From positions 1-47,152 of the forward strand of contig NZ_JAUZED010000015.1 of assembly GCF_030705415.1 (NCBI RefSeq): DNA of 47,152 bases. The letters are read 5' to 3'. The notes beneath the pieces were generated by a model. It was not told the DNA's origin. It saw nothing but the letters and a program-made list of their open reading frames with translations, and searched no databases. Position numbers and translations under genes: made by a program. Numbering within the stretch: the stretch's first letter is position 1; each line of letters starts with the position of its first letter. The DNA is from Curtobacterium sp. A7_M15. GTDB lineage: Bacteria > Actinomycetota > Actinomycetes > Actinomycetales > Microbacteriaceae. Shown piece after piece: positions 42,064-47,152 of this stretch.

Positions 42064-42897
42064 TCAGGTGCACGCGTGGGTGAGGAGTTCGAGCGCGTCC
42101 GCGGCTGGGCTGCCCGGGTCCACCCGGTACATCAGGACGCGGAGACTCGACTCGGCCGGTCGCATCACCTCGTAGTCGAGGTCGAACCGTCCGACCAGCG
42201 GGTGCGCGAAGTGGTGGGTCCCGTACCCGCAGTCGCCCACGGGGTGCTCCCCCCAGATCCGGGCGAAGTCGTCACTGCGTTGGGTGAGCTCGCCGACGAG
42301 GGCGCGCAGCTGCTCGTCCTCGGGGTGCAGGCTCGACGAGTAGCGCAGGAAGCCGACGACGTCGTCGGCCATCTCCTCCGCGTTCGCGAAGAGCTCCGGC
42401 CCGGCCCCGCCGAGGAAGAAGCGGCGGGCGAAGTTCGGCCGGGTCGCCGGGTCGTCGGGCGCCGCGAAGGGCAACTCGTGCGCGAGGAGCAGGTTGCCGA
42501 GCCGGTTCCACGCGTGCATGTCGTTGCTGTGGTCGAGCACGATCGCCGGCCCGCTCATGCTCCGGACGAGTGCGACGATCGACGCGCGAGCGCGCTCGTG
42601 GGTCGATCCAGCGACCCGGGCTGAGGACGGGCGTGCGAGCCGGCGGAGGTGGTTCGCCTCGTCCGCGGTGAGCTGCAGGGCCCGCGCGAGCGCCTCGATC
42701 ACCTGGTCGGACGTCGTCTCGGCGTGGTCGGCCTGCTCGAGGCGTGTGTAGTACGCGGTGCTGACGCCGGCGAGCTGCGCCAGTTCCTCGCGCCGGAGAC
42801 CCGGAACGCGCCGGGCGCCGTAGGACACCACCCCCACGGCCTCGGGGCGCAGCGCACCCCGACGGCTCCGGAGGAACTCGCCGAGCTCGGTCGTCAT
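42064..42897 (-). CDS. XRE/MmyB-type HTH transcriptional regulator
   Basis: 277 aa. HTH with VPGLRREELAQLAGVSTAYYTRLEQ, then the MmyB-like ligand domain (IVLDHSNDMHAWNRLGNLLL, NFARRFFLGGAG, GTHHFAHPLVGRFDLDYEVM). Same class as the protein at 3169 but only distantly similar. It faces the MFS exporter at 43010 and is likely its repressor. A minus-strand GATACT (42904-42909) ends 6 bases before the ATG, suggesting a leaderless mRNA. Confidence 0.88.
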   Translation of the reverse strand: MTTELGEFLRSRRGALRPEAVGVVSYGARRVPGLRREELAQLAGVSTAYYTRLEQADHAETTSDQVIEALARALQLTADEANHLRRLARPSSARVAGSTHERARASIVALVRSMSGPAIVLDHSNDMHAWNRLGNLLLAHELPFAAPDDPATRPNFARRFFLGGAGPELFANAEEMADDVVGFLRYSSSLHPEDEQLRALVGELTQRSDDFARIWGEHPVGDCGYGTHHFAHPLVGRFDLDYEVMRPAESSLRVLMYRVDPGSPAADALELLTHACT

Positions 42898-42942
42898 CGC
42901 ACCAGTATCCGGCGTCCCGATCGGCGCCGCCACGACCTGCCT

Positions 42943-43003
42943 GACCCTGTCGGTGGTAGGCACACCGGTGGGCTGGCTCCGGCACCGGTCCGATCACAGG
43001 GTC
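42943..43003. promoter_or_regulatory. Inverted octamer pair between MmyB-type regulator and MFS exporter
   Basis: GACCCTGT (42943-42950) and ACAGGGTC (42996-43003) are perfect inverted copies 45 bases apart in the divergent intergenic region. They could be paired operator half-sites for the regulator. The second copy is 7 bases before the MFS start. Confidence 0.4.
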
Positions 43004-43009
43004 GTCACC

Positions 43010-44401
43010 ATGCACACCACGATGACGGGGCGCCAGACCACGGTCCTCCTCCTGCTGCTCGCGTCGCAGTTCATGCTCGCGATCGACTTCTCCATCCTCA
43101 ACGTCGCCCTGCCCGAGGTCGGCGCCGGCCTCGGCTTCCGTCCGGCCGACGTGCAGTGGATCGCGACCGCGTTCGCGCTCTGCGCGGCCGGGTTCACCCT
43201 GCTGTTCGGCCGACTCGCCGACCACGTCGGACGTCGACGTGTCTTCCTCGTCGGCATGGGAGTCCTCGGAGCGGCCTCGCTCCTCGGCGGTCTCGCCGCG
43301 ACACCCGCGGTCCTCCTCACGGCTCGGGTGTTGCAGGGCCTCGCGACGGCGGCGGTCACGCCCGCTGCCCTCTCGCTGCTCACCGTGTCCTTCCCGGAAG
43401 GGCCGCTGCGTCGCCGTGCCCTCGGGCTGAACAGCGTGATGATGTCGCTGGGGTTCACGAGCGGCGCGGTCCTCGGCGGGGTCCTGACCGACGTGTTCAC
43501 CTGGCGCTCCGCGTTCCTCGTGAACGTCCCCGTTGCAGCTGCGGTGGTGGTGGTCGCCGTGTTCGTGCTGCGGGAGTCGGCGGAGCGAGAGCGGTCCCGA
43601 CTCGACGTCCGGGGTGCCGCGCTCGTCACCATCGGACTCGTGGCGCTCGTGTTCGCGGCGACCCGGTTCGGGGAGCACGGCCTGGCGGACACGCTGGCGA
43701 TCGGTTCGCTCGCGCTCGCGATCGTGCTCCTCGTCTCGTTCGGCCTGGCCGAACGGCAGCACCCCGCGCCGCTGGTCCCGTTGGCGCTCCTGCGTCGCCC
43801 GGCGGTCCTCGGGGGGCACATCGCCGGCTTCACGACCTTCGCGATGGAGACCGGTCTCGTCTTCCTGTCGACGATGTACCTGCAGCACGTGCTCGGTCTC
43901 GACCCGCTCCAGACCGGGCTCATGCTCGGCGCGATGGGCGTCGGCGCGGTGATCGGCGGGGCGGTCGGGCCGCGCGCCATCAGCGCGTTCGGCACCCGGA
44001 CGGTGGCCGTCGGTGGACTCGCCGGGCAGGCACTGGCGACGGTAGTGCTCCTGCTGCTCGGCGCATCGGGGTCGTCGCTCTGGCTCTACGGTGTGGTGGT
44101 CCTGCTCGGAGCGGTCCCGCACACGTGCGCCATCGTCGCGTTCATGGTCGCTGCGACGTCGGGACTCCCCGACCGGGAACAGGGACTCGCCACCGGTCTG
44201 GCGACGATGACGCAGCAGGTCGGGATGGCCCTCGGGACGCCGCTCGTCTCGGCAGTCGCCACGGCGGCCGGTGGACTGGCCAGCCTGGGTGCGCTGAAGA
44301 CGGGGATCGGCTTCGACGCGGCGGTCGTGACGGTGGGCGCGATCGCGGTGGCGGTCGCGCTGCGGGCGGCGAAGCGAGCACCGGTGGCCGCAGCCGCGTG
44401 A
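43010..44401 (+). CDS. MFS drug-exporter type transporter (DHA2/EmrB-like)
   Basis: 463 aa with about 13-14 hydrophobic segments. FSILNVALPEVGAGLG in helix 1 (D-x-x-I-x-N-V-A-L-P pattern), LLFGRLADHVGRRRVF between helices 2 and 3, and motif C-like LGFTSGAVLGGVLTD in helix 5 mark a DHA2 proton antiporter. Substrate unknown. Start at 43010 (MHTTMTGRQTT) puts the first helix correctly. Divergent from the MmyB-type regulator; followed by a 20-bp minisatellite. Confidence 0.87.
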   Translation: MHTTMTGRQTTVLLLLLASQFMLAIDFSILNVALPEVGAGLGFRPADVQWIATAFALCAAGFTLLFGRLADHVGRRRVFLVGMGVLGAASLLGGLAATPAVLLTARVLQGLATAAVTPAALSLLTVSFPEGPLRRRALGLNSVMMSLGFTSGAVLGGVLTDVFTWRSAFLVNVPVAAAVVVVAVFVLRESAERERSRLDVRGAALVTIGLVALVFAATRFGEHGLADTLAIGSLALAIVLLVSFGLAERQHPAPLVPLALLRRPAVLGGHIAGFTTFAMETGLVFLSTMYLQHVLGLDPLQTGLMLGAMGVGAVIGGAVGPRAISAFGTRTVAVGGLAGQALATVVLLLLGASGSSLWLYGVVVLLGAVPHTCAIVAFMVAATSGLPDREQGLATGLATMTQQVGMALGTPLVSAVATAAGGLASLGALKTGIGFDAAVVTVGAIAVAVALRAAKRAPVAAAA

Positions 44402-44500
44402 CGCGACCAGGTGGCGGCCAGCGTGACCGGGTGGCGGCCAGCGTGACCGGGTGGCGGCCAGCGTGACCGGGTGGCGGCCAGCGTGACCGCTTGGCGGCCA
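44401..44500. repeat. 20-bp minisatellite, five units
   Basis: Three perfect units GCGTGACCGGGTGGCGGCCA (44421-44480) flanked by a degenerate unit (44401-44420, which includes the MFS stop) and a variant (44481-44500). The array ends directly at the terminator hairpin. Confidence 0.95.
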
Positions 44501-44532
44501 GGAGGCGCGGGTCGGGCCCGCACCGCGCCTCC
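44501..44532. terminator. Bidirectional terminator, GGAGGC family member 3
   Basis: GGAGGCGCGG (44501-44510) pairs with CCGCGCCTCC (44523-44532), loop containing GGGCCC. Between convergent MFS and SDR genes. Confidence 0.75.
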
Positions 44533-44573
44533 CGGCCCGCAGGTGGTACGGATCCGTCGGCCGCACCCGTGGG

Positions 44574-45260
44574 TCAGACGGTGATCTGTCCCAGTACCCG
44601 GTGGGCGATCGCGATCGACTCACCGGACACGACCGACAGCGGTGACGTGAGGAACGCGACGAGGTCCGCGATCTGCTGCGGACTGGAGTCGCCCGGGCCG
44701 CCGGGGCGGACCTCGGCGCTCGGGGTGTCCGTCACCAGACCCGGGTTGACGACGTTCACGGTGACGCCGGAGCCGGCGGCCTCGTCGGCGAGGTTCTTCG
44801 CGATGACGCTCACCGCGGTGTTCCGGAGGGACGCGGTGATGTTGCCCGACAGGTAGGCGTTCTGCCCGCTGATCACGACGACGCGTCCGAAGCCGGCGGC
44901 GCGCTGCGTCGGCAGCACCGCGTTCGCGACACGGAGGAACCCGAGCGCCTTGCCGTCGATCGCGGTGAGCACCTGCTCGGGGTCGGACTTCTTGGCGGGG
45001 TCGAGGGTGCCGGCGCTCGGGGCCGCGGTGACGACGAGGGCGTCGATGCGGCCGTGCTGGTCGAGCACCCGCGCGATGCCGGCGTCGACGGAGGCCTGGT
45101 CGGCGGTGTCGATCGCGACGCTGTCCGAGGAGTCGTCGGCGCTCCGGGAGGCCACGACGACGGTCGCCCCCTCGGCCCGGAGACGATCGGCGACCGCAGC
45201 GCCGATGTACCCCTTCCCTCCGACGACGAGCGCGACACGGTTCTTGAGTTCGAGGTCCAC
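44574..45260 (-). CDS. Atypical SDR family protein lacking canonical active-site Tyr/Lys
   Basis: 228 aa. Cofactor motif VVGGKGYIGAAVA (GxxGxxG), then TAAPSAG in place of NNAG, and NVVNPGLVTD after the active-site helix. At the spacing expected from the serine in VVISGQN, the Tyr position is Ser and the Lys position is Thr (ASLRNT), so the YxxxK pair is missing. It may bind NAD(P) without classic reductase activity, or serve as a binding/regulatory protein. GTG start at 45260; TAGCGT on the minus strand ends 6 bases upstream. Confidence 0.75.
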   Translation of the reverse strand: MDLELKNRVALVVGGKGYIGAAVADRLRAEGATVVVASRSADDSSDSVAIDTADQASVDAGIARVLDQHGRIDALVVTAAPSAGTLDPAKKSDPEQVLTAIDGKALGFLRVANAVLPTQRAAGFGRVVVISGQNAYLSGNITASLRNTAVSVIAKNLADEAAGSGVTVNVVNPGLVTDTPSAEVRPGGPGDSSPQQIADLVAFLTSPLSVVSGESIAIAHRVLGQITV

Positions 45261-45385
45261 ACCGTCACGCTACGCCCGCGCGATCCGGCCAGGCCGACCG
45301 CGTGATCGGTCCACTCCGGACGGCCGCCCAGCGACCGACGCCGACCATCGGCCACGACACCCGCACGACCGGATCAGGAGGGCAC

Positions 45386-46219
45386 ATGACCGACCAGCAG
45401 CACCCGCCGGGCAGCGACCGCGAACTCACCCCGCAGGCCGACCACGGCGAGGACTCGTACCGCGGATCGGGCAAGCTCACCGGCAAACGCGCCGTCATCA
45501 CCGGCGGGGACAGCGGCATCGGCAAGGCGGTGGCCATCGCCTTCGCGCGTGAGGGCGCCGACCTCCTCATCAGCTACCTCCCGGACGAGGAGGACGACGC
45601 GCAGGACACCCGGCGCTGGGTCGAGGAGGCGGGCCGCAAGGCGGTCCTGTTCCCCGGCGACCTGAGCGACCCCGCGTACTGCCGGGACGTCATCGCGACC
45701 GCGGTGGACGAACTCGGCGGCATCGACGTGCTCGTGAACAACGCCGCGTACCAGATGACCCACGAGACGCTCGAGGAGATCAGCGACGAGGAGTGGGACC
45801 ACACCCTCGCGACGAACCTCAGCGCCTACTTCCACCTCGTGAAGGCGGCGCTCCCGCACCTCGGCGCCGGATCGTCGATCATCGGGTCGAGCTCGGTGAA
45901 CTCGGACAACCCGAAGCCGAACCTGGCGCCCTACGACGTCACCAAGGCCGGCGTCGCGAACCTGTCCGCCGCACTCGCGCAGCTGCTCGGCGAGCGGGGC
46001 ATCCGCGTGAACAGCGTTGCTCCCGGGCCGATCTGGACGCCGCTGATCCCCTCGACCATGCCCCCGGAGGAGGTCGAGCAGTTCGGCAAGCAGTCGCCGC
46101 TCGGCCGTCCGGGGCAGCCCGCCGAGCTCGCCCCCGTGTACGTGCTGCTCGCCAGCGACGACGGCAGCTACGTCTCCGGGGCCCGCGTGGCCGTCACCGG
46201 CGGCACCCCGATCCTCTGA
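45386..46219 (+). CDS. SDR family oxidoreductase (YghA-like, stress type)
   Basis: 277 aa. About 30 polar N-terminal residues (QQHPPGSDRELTPQADHGEDSY) followed by GKLTGKRAVITGGDSGIGKAVA, VNNAAYQMTHETLEEIS, SSSVNSDNPKPNLAPYDVTKAG (YxxxK) and VNSVAPGPIWTPLIP. Closely fits YghA/YhdF-type SDRs that occur in general-stress operons. AGGAGG sits before the ATG. Only 26 bases separate it from the manganese catalase gene, so probably one operon. Confidence 0.88.
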   Translation: MTDQQHPPGSDRELTPQADHGEDSYRGSGKLTGKRAVITGGDSGIGKAVAIAFAREGADLLISYLPDEEDDAQDTRRWVEEAGRKAVLFPGDLSDPAYCRDVIATAVDELGGIDVLVNNAAYQMTHETLEEISDEEWDHTLATNLSAYFHLVKAALPHLGAGSSIIGSSSVNSDNPKPNLAPYDVTKAGVANLSAALAQLLGERGIRVNSVAPGPIWTPLIPSTMPPEEVEQFGKQSPLGRPGQPAELAPVYVLLASDDGSYVSGARVAVTGGTPIL

Positions 46220-46245
46220 CCGCAGAACCGAAACAGGAGAACGAG

Positions 46246-47127
46246 TTGTACTTCCACAAGCAAGAGCTCCAGTTCAAGTCGACGCCGGACAAGCCCGACG
46301 CCGTGTACGCCCGCAAGCTGCAGGAGGTGCTCGGCGGTCAGTACGGCGAGATCTCGGTGGCGCTGCAGTACCAGTTCCAGGCGTGGAACATGCACATGCC
46401 CGGCAAGTACCGCGACCTGGTGTTCGGCATCGGTGCGGAGGAGATGGGCCACGTCGAGATGCTCGCGACGATGATCGCCCAGCTGCTCGAGAAGTCCCCG
46501 CTCGGCATCACCGAGGACGCCGTGCAGGACGACCCGACGGTCGCCGCGATCGTGGGCGGCACCGACGTGCAGCACGCCATCGTCGCGGGTGCCGGAGCCC
46601 GTCCGGTGGACAGCAACGGCAACCCCTGGCAGGGCTCCTACATCACCGCGAGCGGCAACCTGCTCGCCGACTTCACCGCGAACGAGAACGCCGAGATGCA
46701 GGGGCGCGTCCAGGCGGCACGGCTTTACCACATGACCGACGACCACGGCGTGCGGGACCTGCTCGGCTTCCTCATCGCGCGCGACACGATGCACCAGAAC
46801 ATGTGGGCGTCCGCGGCCGCGGAACTCCGCGAGAAGGGCATCGAGGACTTCCCGGTCCCGAACAAGTTCCCGGAGGCGAAGCAGGCGAACGAGGTCGCCT
46901 ACCAGTACCTCAACTTCTCCGACGGCGCCGAGGCCGGCAACGGTCCCTGGGCGAGCGGGCCGTCCTTCGACGGCAAGGGTGAGTACTCGTACCACGACGG
47001 ACCGACCACGTCGTCGCCGATGCCGCCGCCCACTCACCCGGACTCGCGGTTCTACGGCACGACCGAGCTGCCGAACATCGTCGAGAAGACCGCGGGAGCG
47101 GTGCAGGACAAGCTCAACAAGGAGTAG
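46246..47127 (+). CDS. Manganese catalase
   Basis: 293 aa, TTG start with AGGAGA seven bases upstream. Ferritin-like di-manganese catalase that converts hydrogen peroxide to water and oxygen. Ligands by alignment of spacing: Glu35 (QYGEISV), Glu66 and His69 (AEEMGHVE), Glu150 (AEMQGR) and His183 (TMHQNMW); the Glu150-His183 gap of 33 equals that in known enzymes. A Ser/Pro/Gly-rich tail (about residues 230-293) follows the fold, as in other Gram-positive members. Follows the stress SDR; expected in oxidative or desiccation stress. Confidence 0.92.
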   Translation: MYFHKQELQFKSTPDKPDAVYARKLQEVLGGQYGEISVALQYQFQAWNMHMPGKYRDLVFGIGAEEMGHVEMLATMIAQLLEKSPLGITEDAVQDDPTVAAIVGGTDVQHAIVAGAGARPVDSNGNPWQGSYITASGNLLADFTANENAEMQGRVQAARLYHMTDDHGVRDLLGFLIARDTMHQNMWASAAAELREKGIEDFPVPNKFPEAKQANEVAYQYLNFSDGAEAGNGPWASGPSFDGKGEYSYHDGPTTSSPMPPPTHPDSRFYGTTELPNIVEKTAGAVQDKLNKE

Positions 47128-47139
47128 ACGAGCGGACGG

Positions 47140-47152
47140 ACGGGAGGCGCGG
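47140..47152. terminator. Left arm of GGGAGGC-family terminator, cut by window end
   Basis: ACGGGAGGCGCGG lies 12 bases after the catalase stop and equals the 5' arm of the hairpins at 19178 and 29606. The 3' arm would be outside the window. Confidence 0.6.

Noticed and set aside
44401-44500. Could the tandem array be a CRISPR?
   Set aside because: Units are contiguous 20-mers without spacers, and no cas genes are present.
42272-44623. A 783-codon minus-strand frame with a repeat-rich start.
   Set aside because: Opposite the MFS exporter and out of frame with the MmyB-type regulator; its repeats come from the minisatellite at 44401-44500.

Overview
The window is very GC-rich actinobacterial chromosome. 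Codon use, GTG/TTG starts, frequent 4-base ATGA/GTGA gene overlaps, promoters that seem to give leaderless mRNAs, and long GC-rich terminators without T-tracts fit a Gram-positive actinobacterium. Gene content points to Microbacteriaceae, and I would guess Curtobacterium; this is inference, not a database result. I see no rRNA, tRNA, CRISPR array, prophage or insertion sequence.

Layout. 1-1024: 3' end of an esterase. 1025-3120: agmatine deiminase and N-carbamoylputrescine amidase (agmatine to putrescine), under a promoter with a perfect palindrome between -35 and -10. 3169-5716: HTH regulator, SDR and membrane protein. 5820-6158: structured RNA plus a 36-aa microprotein (copy A). 6210-7875: VanZ/RDD membrane protein and lipoprotein. 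7883-18350: divergent polyamine-use region. Its minus operon holds an Lrp/AsnC regulator, an aminotransferase and two flavin amine oxidases; its plus operon holds an aminobutyraldehyde dehydrogenase and a complete spermidine/putrescine ABC importer. 18395-18744: the second RNA/microprotein locus (copy B, inverted). 18779-22166: hypothetical protein, then a GMC oxidoreductase with a hydrolase/small-subunit fusion. 22287-29568: a set that looks able to make and process small amidated peptides (GCS2-ATP-grasp fusion, asparagine-synthetase-type amidotransferase, S9 peptidase, GNAT). 29664-32211: two divergent secreted proteins, one a metalloprotease. 32258-39846: GntR regulator and a sugar or polyol operon (isomerase/epimerase, two dehydrogenases, MFS carrier, Dha-type kinase, TIM-like isomerase). 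39860-41835: two-component system. 42064-44401: MmyB-type regulator divergent from an MFS exporter. 44574-47127: atypical SDR, stress-type SDR and manganese catalase.

How it works together. Agmatine is converted to putrescine, polyamines are imported, and putrescine is deaminated and oxidised to 4-aminobutyrate, so about 12 kb forms a polyamine regulon in three transcription units. The C4/C5 sugar operon has its own palindromic operator and probably its own GntR regulator.

Most interesting. The RNA/microprotein locus occurs twice, 12.5 kb apart, in opposite orientation. The 36-aa products are clear paralogues. The roughly 215-nt leaders share conserved blocks and several hairpins, including one with compensatory base changes. 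A conserved antisense -10 box lies inside both leaders, resembling a type I toxin-antitoxin layout or a structured regulatory leader. Other observations are a recurring terminator family at 3' ends, a group of putative leaderless promoters (-10 box exactly 6-7 bases before the start codon), and several 18-30 bp minisatellites.
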